46,307 bases of DNA, taken from positions 1-46,307 of the forward strand of contig DJYC01000063.1 of NCBI GenBank assembly GCA_002448445.1. The letters run 5' to 3'. The notes under the pieces were generated by a model. The model saw only the letters and a list, made by a program, of their open reading frames with translations. It was not told the DNA's origin and did no database searches. Below are positions 40,292 through 46,307 of the stretch, piece after piece (position 1 is the first letter of the stretch; each line of letters begins with the position of its first letter). The DNA is from Treponema sp. UBA6988 (lineage in GTDB: Bacteria > Spirochaetota > Spirochaetia > Treponematales > Treponemataceae). Both the position numbers and the translations under genes were made by a program.

Positions 40292-41536
40292 ATGAAGAAG
40301 GTATTGTTAATAGATGCATCCCCCATGTTCCGCGAATTTCTCAAGGAAAAGCTTGTTGCGGAACAGGTGAATGTTGAATATGCAGTCGGCAACCGGGACG
40401 CATATACAAAAATGATAACAACGCTCCCTGACCTGATCATTATTGATGTGGAAAGCGATATAACTTCACTTCAGGAATTCCTTTTAAAGAAGCATGATGA
40501 CCCCAACGCAAAAAAAATACCTATCATCATAAGCGGCCCAGACATTCCGCGTCACCACGTTGCAACGCTGGCCCAGTTTGCAGTAGTAAAATATTTTACC
40601 AAGCCAATAAAATTCGACATTTTCTTTGAATCCATAGGAAAAATACTCAAGTCCAACTTTTCTCTGGACACCACGCCCAGCATTATGGAAATGCACGTTA
40701 ACGGCTTGATTGTCTTTACGGAAATTGCACTCGGCCTTAACAGGGAAAAGCTTTACCTTCTAAAATACCGCCTTCAGGAGCTTTTGGACAAAAATAAGAT
40801 TAACGAGCCAAAAATCATCATCATGATGACAAATATAAAGCTCACCTTTATAGACGGTTCAAACCTGGAAGTGCTCATAGACAACATTCTGGAAGACAAG
40901 CGCATAAAGCCAAAGAACGTAAAGATCCTTTCTTTTGATACCTTTACAAAGGAACTGGTTAAGGGACACCCGCTTTACAAAGACATAGAAGTTTCCGACA
41001 ACATGAACGACATTATCAACTCCATGGTCGATACAAGCCAGGGAGAAAGCATTAACGAAATTGTTTCGGAAAGGATTCTTTCTGTTGACGACCACAGCAC
41101 GCAGGAATCTTCTATAGAAATGCGCTTTATGAACGACAATGCAGAAGGTGTTATTTCTGAGCAGGATTCCGGCAACGTCCTAAAAGTGGCAATTGTTGAC
41201 GATGACGTTGTTATCCGCCGCCTCTTGGAAAAAGCCTTCGCAGGTGTAAGCGCAAAATCCGTACTCTTTTCAAACGGCGTAGATTTTATGCATGCCATTG
41301 AGGACCAGGAATTTGACCTTGTTATCCTGGACATCTATATTCCAGACATAAACGGTTTTGATATTCTGCGTACCCTTCAGAGGGATAATTTTAAGGCGCC
41401 AATCCTTATTTATTCTCAAGCAACCATGCGCGATGCCGTAGTAAAGTCGCTAAGTCTTGGCGCAAAAGGCTATCTAATAAAGCCACAAAAAGCTGACGTT
41501 ATCGTGCAAAAGGCCATGGAAGTCCTTCACTCATAA
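40292..41536 (+). CDS. Response regulator with REC, STAS-like middle and second REC domain
   Basis: A 414-residue protein with no DNA-binding or enzymatic output domain. REC1 (~1-120) begins MKKVLLIDASPMF, with phosphoacceptor D52 in LIIIDVESD and the conserved Lys in YFTKPIKF. The middle (~125-235) has the alternating strand/helix pattern of STAS domains (KIIIMMTNIKLTFIDGSNLE, VKILSFDTFTKELV). REC2 (~290-414) begins VAIVDDDVVIRRLL, with D347 in LVILDIYIPD. The start follows from the promoter. It is followed 33 nt later by a hybrid kinase and probably exchanges phosphate with it. Confidence 0.82.
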   Translation: MKKVLLIDASPMFREFLKEKLVAEQVNVEYAVGNRDAYTKMITTLPDLIIIDVESDITSLQEFLLKKHDDPNAKKIPIIISGPDIPRHHVATLAQFAVVKYFTKPIKFDIFFESIGKILKSNFSLDTTPSIMEMHVNGLIVFTEIALGLNREKLYLLKYRLQELLDKNKINEPKIIIMMTNIKLTFIDGSNLEVLIDNILEDKRIKPKNVKILSFDTFTKELVKGHPLYKDIEVSDNMNDIINSMVDTSQGESINEIVSERILSVDDHSTQESSIEMRFMNDNAEGVISEQDSGNVLKVAIVDDDVVIRRLLEKAFAGVSAKSVLFSNGVDFMHAIEDQEFDLVILDIYIPDINGFDILRTLQRDNFKAPILIYSQATMRDAVVKSLSLGAKGYLIKPQKADVIVQKAMEVLHS

Positions 41537-41569
41537 GGCTGCCATATTTGCCTTCGCAGGGGGATTCTT

Positions 41570-43567
41570 GTGGAAGTTAATTCAATAGACGCAGGTTCTA
41601 GGTTTTTGGCCAGCACCCTTCATGAAGTGCGCACTCCAATCCAGACAATAATCAGTACAGTAGAACTGCTGGGTGAAACTTCGCTGGACAAAGAGCAGAA
41701 TGAATATGTTCATCAGATTGAATTTAGTGCGAATGTGCTTCTTCAGCTTGCAAACGATATTCTTGACTATACAAAAATCCATTCCGGCGACCTTAAAATA
41801 GAAAACATTCCCTTTGACGTGGTTGACCTTACCGAACACGTTGTTGACCTTGTAAGCATAGAGGCAATCAACAAGGGGCTGGAAATTGTTACGGACATAG
41901 ACACGACCTTCCCCAAAATCATCATGGGAGACCCTACCCGCCTTCAGCAAGTCATACTGAACCTTGTAAAGAATGCGGTTAAGTTTACGGAAAAAGGCTA
42001 TGTAGTCGTCCGCGTTTACAACAAAAAAGAAAAGCTCTTCTTTGAAGTAATAGACAGCGGCATTGGCGTTCCAAAAGAAAAGCAGGACCTTGTCTTTGAA
42101 AACTTTTACCAGGTGGACGCAAGCACAACGCGCAAATACGGCGGTTCAGGCATGGGGCTTGCAATTTGCAAAAACCTTGTGGAAATCATGAAGGGCAAAA
42201 TAGGCGTAAAGGACAACCCGGCTGGAGGATCGATTTTCTGGTTCTGCATACCAATGCAGGTTTCGCAGATAGACGCCCAGCTGGAAGAATTTACCCCGCA
42301 GCTTACAATTCCAGAGCATACAAAAATCCTTCTTGTTGACGACAACGAACTTGCACTGGCAGCCCTTGCCACAAAGATAAAAAACCTTGGCATAGAAACT
42401 ATAGACACAGCCCTTTCCGGTGAACAGGCTCTGGAAAAAATTTCGACCGCCGCAAAGGAGAAGCACCCCTACACAGTCATCTTTGTGGACATGATTATGC
42501 CCAAGATGGACGGTTGGCGCTTTGCATCAGAGGTAACGAGCAGCCTTATAACCAACAAGCTAAAAATGTACCTTGTTGTTCCCGAAGGCCAGATGGGTAA
42601 GGATGCCAAGATGAAGATTCTTGACTGGTTCAACGGCTACCTTTACAAACCTGTCAAAAGAAAGCAGCTCTTTACCCTTTTGAACGAAGCCTTTACCAGC
42701 CTGCCAAACATCTATCCTGTAGAAATGGAGGCAATAAAGAACATAAACCTTGCCCCAACCAACCTGGTTCCGATAATCGAAGAAAACGAAATTGCCGGAA
42801 ACTGCAAGGTTCTTGTTGCAGAAGACCATCCTGTAAACAGAAAGCTTATAGAAACATTCCTAAGGAAATTTGGCGCAACCGTATATTCTGCGGAAGACGG
42901 AGAGGCCGCAGTAAAGCAGATTGAACAGCATCCGGAAATAGACCTGGTCTTCATGGACATTCTTATGCCAATAAAGAGCGGAATAGATGCCACTGTTGAA
43001 CTTAGGGCAAAGAACTACAACGGAATCATCATTGCCTGCACCGCAAACAACGACCCCAACGACTTTAAGACCTACCGCGAGCTTGGCATTAACGACATTC
43101 TCGTAAAACCCTTCAAAAAAAACGGTGTCCGCGAAATGCTGGAAAAATGGACAACGGTTCTTTCTATTCCAGCAGCAAAAGAAATTGTTTCCCTTACCGA
43201 AGTGAACAATTCTGCCGGCGACAAATGGGACATAAGCGACTTTATGGACACGGTTGGCGGAGACGAAGAGCTTGCAGTCAGCCTTATGGACGACTTTATC
43301 AAGCAGACGGAAGAAGTTCTTGCAGCCCTGCGCCCGGAACTAAAAAAGCCCCAGAAGGATTTTGCCAAGCTTGACGAACTTTCCCACAAGCTTAAGGGCA
43401 GCTGCGCAACACTAAGCATAAACAGCCTTTACACTCCATCCAAAACAATGAACGAAGCTGCGCGAAAAAACGACTTTGTTACCGTAGAAGCTTCGGAAAC
43501 AGAATTTGAACTTGCCTTCATTGAATTTAAAAATCTAGAAAAAAAATGGGCGGATTCACTCAAATGA
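41570..43567 (+). CDS. Hybrid sensor kinase: HisKA-HATPase-REC-REC-Hpt, no sensor domain
   Basis: A 665-residue cytoplasmic kinase. HisKA starts almost at the N-terminus, with H18 in STLHEVRTPIQ. The HATPase has NLVKNAVKFTEKG (N box), VIDSGIGVPKEKQ and YGGSGMGLAICKNL. REC1 (~245-370) has D307 in VIFVDMIMP. REC2 (~415-535) has D463 in LVFMDILMP. A C-terminal Hpt (~560-660) has H606 in LSHKLKGSCATLS. There is no transmembrane or PAS segment, so it must sense through partners, perhaps the REC-STAS-REC protein. It uses a GTG start with an AGGGGG site. Confidence 0.9.
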   Translation: MEVNSIDAGSRFLASTLHEVRTPIQTIISTVELLGETSLDKEQNEYVHQIEFSANVLLQLANDILDYTKIHSGDLKIENIPFDVVDLTEHVVDLVSIEAINKGLEIVTDIDTTFPKIIMGDPTRLQQVILNLVKNAVKFTEKGYVVVRVYNKKEKLFFEVIDSGIGVPKEKQDLVFENFYQVDASTTRKYGGSGMGLAICKNLVEIMKGKIGVKDNPAGGSIFWFCIPMQVSQIDAQLEEFTPQLTIPEHTKILLVDDNELALAALATKIKNLGIETIDTALSGEQALEKISTAAKEKHPYTVIFVDMIMPKMDGWRFASEVTSSLITNKLKMYLVVPEGQMGKDAKMKILDWFNGYLYKPVKRKQLFTLLNEAFTSLPNIYPVEMEAIKNINLAPTNLVPIIEENEIAGNCKVLVAEDHPVNRKLIETFLRKFGATVYSAEDGEAAVKQIEQHPEIDLVFMDILMPIKSGIDATVELRAKNYNGIIIACTANNDPNDFKTYRELGINDILVKPFKKNGVREMLEKWTTVLSIPAAKEIVSLTEVNNSAGDKWDISDFMDTVGGDEELAVSLMDDFIKQTEEVLAALRPELKKPQKDFAKLDELSHKLKGSCATLSINSLYTPSKTMNEAARKNDFVTVEASETEFELAFIEFKNLEKKWADSLK

Positions 43568-44412
43568 AAAAAACAAACTATCACACTCACTCAACTTTTT
43601 GCGACGGAAAAAACACCCCTGAACAAATAGTGCAGGTTGCCCTGCAGAAAGGTTTTGATGCCCTGGGATTCAGCTCCCATTCCATGTACCCCTTTTCATC
43701 AGACTGGCACCTGCAGTCAAGGGAACATTCAGCATACGCAAAAGAAATAAAGCGACTGCAAAGCCAATACAGCGGGCGGCTGGATATAAAGCTTGGCTTT
43801 GAGGCAGACTTCATAGAAGGTGTTTGCGCCCCCAAGATGAGCAATTATGCGGAATTTGCCCCAGACTATCTAATCGGTGCAGTTCATTACGTACCCGGAA
43901 AAAAGGGATTCATAGAAGCAGACGGAAGCCAAGAGGATGTCATCGAGGGAATTAAAAATTACTTTGACGGAGATGTGCAGAAAGCCGTGCAGGAATATTT
44001 TTACCTTGAGCGGCAGATGCTAAAAAGCTGCGACTTTACCATAATTGCCCATTGCGACTTAATCAAAAAGCAGAACGGCCCAAAGGTAAAATCCCCACTT
44101 TTTGACCAAAACAGCGACTGGTACAAAAAAGAGATAGCCCTTTTAGCCGACGAAATTGCAAGCGCGGGTGTAGTTGCAGAAGTTAACGTAGGCGGAATGG
44201 CACGCGGTTACATGGCAACCCCCTTCCCCCACGGAGAGCTTCTTTCGCTTTTGATACAAAAAAATGTACCGCTAACCCTAAGCTCAGACTCCCATTCGGC
44301 AGAAACCTTAGACTTTGCCTTTGACGAAACGGTTCAAATGCTAAAAAAAGCTGGCTGCAAAGAACTCGCCTTTATAGAAGGAAAAAACTCGTTCAAAATG
44401 CAGCCACTCTGA
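43564..44412 (+). CDS. PHP-family histidinol-phosphatase-like protein (HisJ/HisK type)
   Basis: A 282-residue metal-dependent phosphoesterase. The N-terminus NYHTHSTFCDGKNTPEQIV carries the HxH metal site. GFSSHSMYPF, LGFEADFI, GAVHYV, IIAHCDLIK and SSDSHSAETL supply further ligands in the order seen in HisJ proteins. Family activity is dephosphorylation of histidinol phosphate, but no other his gene is near. Coupling to a kinase gene by an ATGA overlap is unusual and could mean a different phosphate substrate. ATG 43564 preferred. Confidence 0.85.
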   Translation: MKKTNYHTHSTFCDGKNTPEQIVQVALQKGFDALGFSSHSMYPFSSDWHLQSREHSAYAKEIKRLQSQYSGRLDIKLGFEADFIEGVCAPKMSNYAEFAPDYLIGAVHYVPGKKGFIEADGSQEDVIEGIKNYFDGDVQKAVQEYFYLERQMLKSCDFTIIAHCDLIKKQNGPKVKSPLFDQNSDWYKKEIALLADEIASAGVVAEVNVGGMARGYMATPFPHGELLSLLIQKNVPLTLSSDSHSAETLDFAFDETVQMLKKAGCKELAFIEGKNSFKMQPL

Positions 44413-44419
44413 TGTAATT

Positions 44420-44776
44420 TTACCTGTTGCGTCTTTCTTCTGCGGCCTGGCAGTTAAGACAGAGCATTGCGTAAGGCATGGCTTCAAGACGGCCCTCGCT
44501 AATGTCATCTCCGCAGTTCTGGCAAACACCGTAAGTTCCCTTTGTAATGCGTTCAAGAGCCGAATTAATCTGCTCCAGACGGCGCATATCCTCATCGCCA
44601 AGCTTAAGAGCCAAATTACCGTCTATCCTGTCGGATGCAATATCCGCTTCGTCTCCTGGTTCTGCTGCTTCTACAAGGTTGGAAAGCTGTTCATTGCGGC
44701 CTTTTAAAGTGTCCATTATTTCCTGACGCTTTGCAAGGAGCATTTTTTTCTGACTTTCTATAAAGCTTTTCTTCAT
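44420..44776 (-). CDS. DksA/TraR-family zinc-finger transcription factor
   Basis: A 118-residue RNA-polymerase secondary-channel protein. The N-terminal coiled coil (~1-70) carries DEADIASD, equivalent to the DxxDxA tip motif that acts at the active site. The zinc finger is CQNC...CLNC (CGDDISEGRLEAMPYAMLC between). By family knowledge it works with ppGpp to retune rRNA and amino-acid promoters. ATG 44776 has an AAAGGTGA site; a longer upstream reading overlaps infA and is rejected. It is divergent from infA, which links growth-rate control and translation initiation. Confidence 0.88.
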   Translation of the reverse strand: MKKSFIESQKKMLLAKRQEIMDTLKGRNEQLSNLVEAAEPGDEADIASDRIDGNLALKLGDEDMRRLEQINSALERITKGTYGVCQNCGDDISEGRLEAMPYAMLCLNCQAAEERRNR

Positions 44777-44790
44777 ACTATTCACCTTTA

Positions 44791-44819
44791 TTGACAATTT
44801 ATGTTTTTTTGTACATACT
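44791..44819 (+). promoter_or_regulatory. infA promoter
   Basis: Consensus TTGACA (44791-44796), 17 bp, CATACT (44814-44819). A ~42-nt leader with GGAGG precedes the GTG start at 44868, so this gene is leadered. Confidence 0.65.
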
Positions 44820-44867
44820 AGTATACAAACAAATTCAGCAAAAGGCAAATAAATTCTGGAGGAATTT

Positions 44868-45089
44868 GTGGCTAATAAAGATGACGCTATAGAAGTTGAA
44901 GGTATTGTAAAAGAAGCCCTTCCTAACACCATGTTCCGTGTTGAATTGCAGAATCAGCACGTTATCCTTGCCCATTTGAGCGGCAAGATGCGCAAACACT
45001 ACATCCGCATCGTTCCGGGTGACAGCGTAAAGGTTGAACTTTCCCCTTACGACCTGAACCGTGGCCGTATTATTTTCCGCGAACGCTAA
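44868..45089 (+). CDS. infA: Translation initiation factor IF-1
   Basis: A 73-residue OB-fold factor: KDDAIEVEGIVKEALPNTMF, RVELQNQHVILAHLSGKMRK, IRIVPGDSVKVELSPYDL and GRIIFRER match IF-1 along its whole length. It occupies the ribosomal A site during initiation. GTG start with a strong TGGAGGA site. Not in a ribosomal-protein operon here; it stands divergent from the DksA-like gene and convergent with the J-domain gene. Confidence 0.97.
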   Translation: MANKDDAIEVEGIVKEALPNTMFRVELQNQHVILAHLSGKMRKHYIRIVPGDSVKVELSPYDLNRGRIIFRER

Positions 45090-45099
45090 CAACTGCAAG

Positions 45100-45756
45100 C
45101 TATTTCTTTTCAGGTTGGAAAATATATTTTAACGACTTGAAAACATCTTTAATCCCCTGAACAAGAAAGATCAATGCCAAAATGTTCAGCGGGAAGAAAA
45201 GAACTATAATCCTTAGAATAAAAAACGCCACAACAGACTGCAAGGCTCCCTTAAAGAGCATGGCAAAACCGTCCTTGCGCGACAAATCCTGCTTGTTGAA
45301 ACCAGACGACCACTTGAAGGAATTTGGATTTTGCTGTGAACTGCCGCTTCTTGCCGCCCTAAAGAACTCCTCAAAAGGGTCAAAGCCGTTGCTATAGAAA
45401 TTCTCCTCTCCATAACCGTCCGGACCATGATTGTAGCCACCATAGGAATTTCCGCTCCCGTAAAAGCCCCAGTTTCCGTAAGTCTTGCCGCTTCCCTGTG
45501 CACGGCCGCTTGCCCCCTGACCGTAGCCATAAGAAGAGCTCTGTGAGGAAGAACCGTACATGTCGTACTGCCTGCGCTTGTCCTCGTCCCCAAGAACGGA
45601 ATAAGCCGCATTCACCTGCTTGAATTTTTCCTCTGCGGTCTTATCACCGGCATTCCTGTCCGGATGATACTTAAATGCGAGAGTCCTATAAGCCTTTTTT
45701 ATCTCATCAGCGGAGGCGCTTTTTGTAACGCCCAGCACCGAATACAAATCGTCCAT
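45100..45756 (-). CDS. J-domain (DnaJ-like) membrane-anchored co-chaperone
   Basis: A 218-residue protein. The N-terminal J domain (~1-67: LYSVLGVTKSASADEIKKAY, the KYHPDRNAGDK loop with HPD, QVNAAYSVLGDEDKRRQYD) would stimulate DnaK. Residues ~70-125 are a Gly/Ser/Tyr-rich linker (SSYGYGQGASGRAQG). The C-terminus has a hydrophobic stretch (SVVAFFILRIIVLFFPLNIL) and a basic end, so it is probably tethered to the inner membrane with the J domain in the cytoplasm. It lacks the zinc-finger and substrate domains of DnaJ itself. Confidence 0.88.
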   Translation of the reverse strand: MDDLYSVLGVTKSASADEIKKAYRTLAFKYHPDRNAGDKTAEEKFKQVNAAYSVLGDEDKRRQYDMYGSSSQSSSYGYGQGASGRAQGSGKTYGNWGFYGSGNSYGGYNHGPDGYGEENFYSNGFDPFEEFFRAARSGSSQQNPNSFKWSSGFNKQDLSRKDGFAMLFKGALQSVVAFFILRIIVLFFPLNILALIFLVQGIKDVFKSLKYIFQPEKK

Positions 45757-45763
45757 CTCTTAA

Positions 45764-45792
45764 AAAATAAACAAAAATCAATAAAATTACAA
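45764..45792 (-). promoter_or_regulatory. J-domain gene promoter, leaderless type
   Basis: On the minus strand, TTGTAA (45792-45787), 17 bp, TATTTT (45769-45764), 7 nt, ATG 45756. The only purines upstream (AAGAG) touch the ATG, too close to be a ribosome binding site. Confidence 0.6.
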
Positions 45793-45965
45793 GGTTTTTC
45801 TTTGGATTTTTATTTTGCGGCACTTTTAAATTTTAAGCGCATATTCTTTTTGCAAACCGAATGTGCCCTTTATGTGGCGCTTGCGGGGTTCCGGCCCTCC
45901 GGCCTCCATTGCTATCGCAACGAGTTGCAAGCAACTCGCCCCTCCAGTGCCTGCCGCACTCTCTT
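45785..45965 (-). repeat. GC-rich mosaic repeat (copy J, reverse sense) next to the CRISPR array
   Basis: Read on the minus strand: GTGCGGCAGGCACTGGAGGG, a CGAGTTGCTTGCAACTCG hairpin, GCAATGGAGG, GGAACCCCGCAAGCGCCAC and, at the far end, AAGTGCCGCAAAA. Both ends match copies C and E. No cas gene or long ORF lies between it and the array. Confidence 0.65.
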
Positions 45966-46008
45966 TTGCAAACAGTTTCTTTCACAAAAACTGTCTCCGC
46001 CAAACAAA

Positions 46009-46307
46009 GCAATGGTTTGATTTCTTTTTTTGATGTATAATAATCGCTAGAAATCAAACCAGAAGATAAACTGAGTTGTGGTTTGATTTCTTTTTTTGAT
46101 GTATAATAATCCCAGTCGTCTCCGCCTCCAGAATCATCTCGTTGTGGTTTGATTTCTTTTTTTGATGTATAATAATTTTAGCTTTCCCACCTGTTCAGCA
46201 GTACACGTTGTGGTTTGATTTCTTTTTTTGATGTATAATAATTCCAATATCCCTTTTTGTCTCCGTCCGAGGGTTGTGGTTTGATTTCTTTTTTTGATGT
46301 ATAATAA
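46009..46307 (+). CRISPR. CRISPR array, type II-C-like repeat, cut by window end
   Basis: Five 36-bp repeats start at 46009, 46075, 46141, 46207 and 46273 (the last lacks its final base at the window edge), with four 30-bp spacers. The repeat runs GTTGTGGTTTGATTTC, seven T, then GATGTATAATAAT. The first repeat differs at positions 2-4 (GCAATGG), so the left side is a terminal end. A consensus TATAAT lies at repeat positions 28-33, as in type II-C arrays of Neisseria and Campylobacter, where each repeat promotes its own crRNA. Spacer 1 (46045-46074) is abnormal (see the next entry). No cas genes are in the window; the type assignment rests on the repeat alone. Confidence 0.95.
46048..46097 (+). 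ncRNA. Candidate short RNA: anti-repeat plus terminator-like hairpin inside the array
   Basis: The -10 box of repeat 1 (46036-46041) predicts transcription from about 46048. The next 13 bases, AGAAATCAAACCA (46049-46061), are the exact complement of repeat positions 5-17. They can pair with repeat 2 (46079-46091) across a 17-nt loop, and seven T (46091-46097) follow, which is the shape of an intrinsic terminator. The product would be a ~50-nt RNA that begins with an anti-repeat. Whether it is a tracrRNA-like RNA, an array terminator, or a spacer copied from a tracrRNA gene cannot be decided here. Confidence 0.45.

Noticed and set aside
45100..46008. cas genes or a separate tracrRNA to the left of the CRISPR array
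   Set aside because: The stretch is occupied by the J-domain gene and a mosaic repeat, and I found no second copy of the anti-repeat there.

Overview
The window looks like the chromosome of a Treponema-type spirochete. The evidence is indirect: moderate GC, many small secreted or lipid-anchored proteins of unknown function, an Rpn/PD-(D/E)XK transposase-like family, an Rhs tip, and a carbohydrate-active gut-style gene (GH51). No rRNA or marker gene in the window fixes the species. There is one partial tRNA (initiator-type) at the extreme left and a CRISPR array running off the right end; its cas genes lie outside.

Layout. 1-5980: partial tRNA, a repeat patch, a methyltransferase, a minus-strand operon (ettA, Cof-type HAD phosphatase, degenerate PHP protein) and a lipoprotein. 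6120-13784: a fused PyrK-PyrD dihydroorotate dehydrogenase, an AraC regulator, a formylglycine-generating-enzyme-like lipoprotein, an unusual solute-binding protein with an extra N-terminal domain, and an rlmL-like/TetR pair. 13785-18343: an accessory island with two copies of an Rpn-transposase unit (one internally deleted) flanking an Rhs toxin-tip/immunity-like pair, then orphan membrane proteins and one copy of a 184-bp hairpin-rich repeat. 18344-25457: a PrsW-like intramembrane protease fused to a histone-H1-like tail, an outer-membrane protein, a lipoprotein/kinase-like pair, and a GH51 arabinofuranosidase. 25458-34610: purL, a run of four secreted or membrane proteins of unknown role, and Hsp20 behind a sigma-54-type promoter. 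34734-45756: a cytidylate-kinase-like protein, a thioredoxin-fold lipoprotein with two tandem CNNM/CorC-type transporter-like proteins, a flavin reductase, a DJ-1 protein, a two-component phosphorelay operon (REC-STAS-like-REC, hybrid kinase, HisJ-like phosphatase), a DksA-like protein, infA and a J-domain membrane protein. 46009-46307: CRISPR array.

Three things stand out. (1) The CRISPR repeat carries its own -10 box. The first spacer contains a 13-nt perfect anti-repeat placed exactly where a transcript from the first repeat would start, and that anti-repeat forms a terminator-like hairpin with the second repeat, so the locus may encode a short tracrRNA-like or autoregulatory RNA. (2) One reading frame joins a PrsW-type protease domain to an acidic linker and a Lys/Ala-rich H1-like tail, with a plausible internal start for the tail alone. 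(3) At least eleven genes have a TTG-type -35, a 17-bp spacer and a -10 box that ends only 6-7 nt before the start codon, with no Shine-Dalgarno site. This predicts widespread leaderless mRNAs, and it corrects several start codons.

Intergenic regions over about 150 bp are mostly filled by dispersed GC-rich mosaic repeats with perfect AT-rich hairpins.
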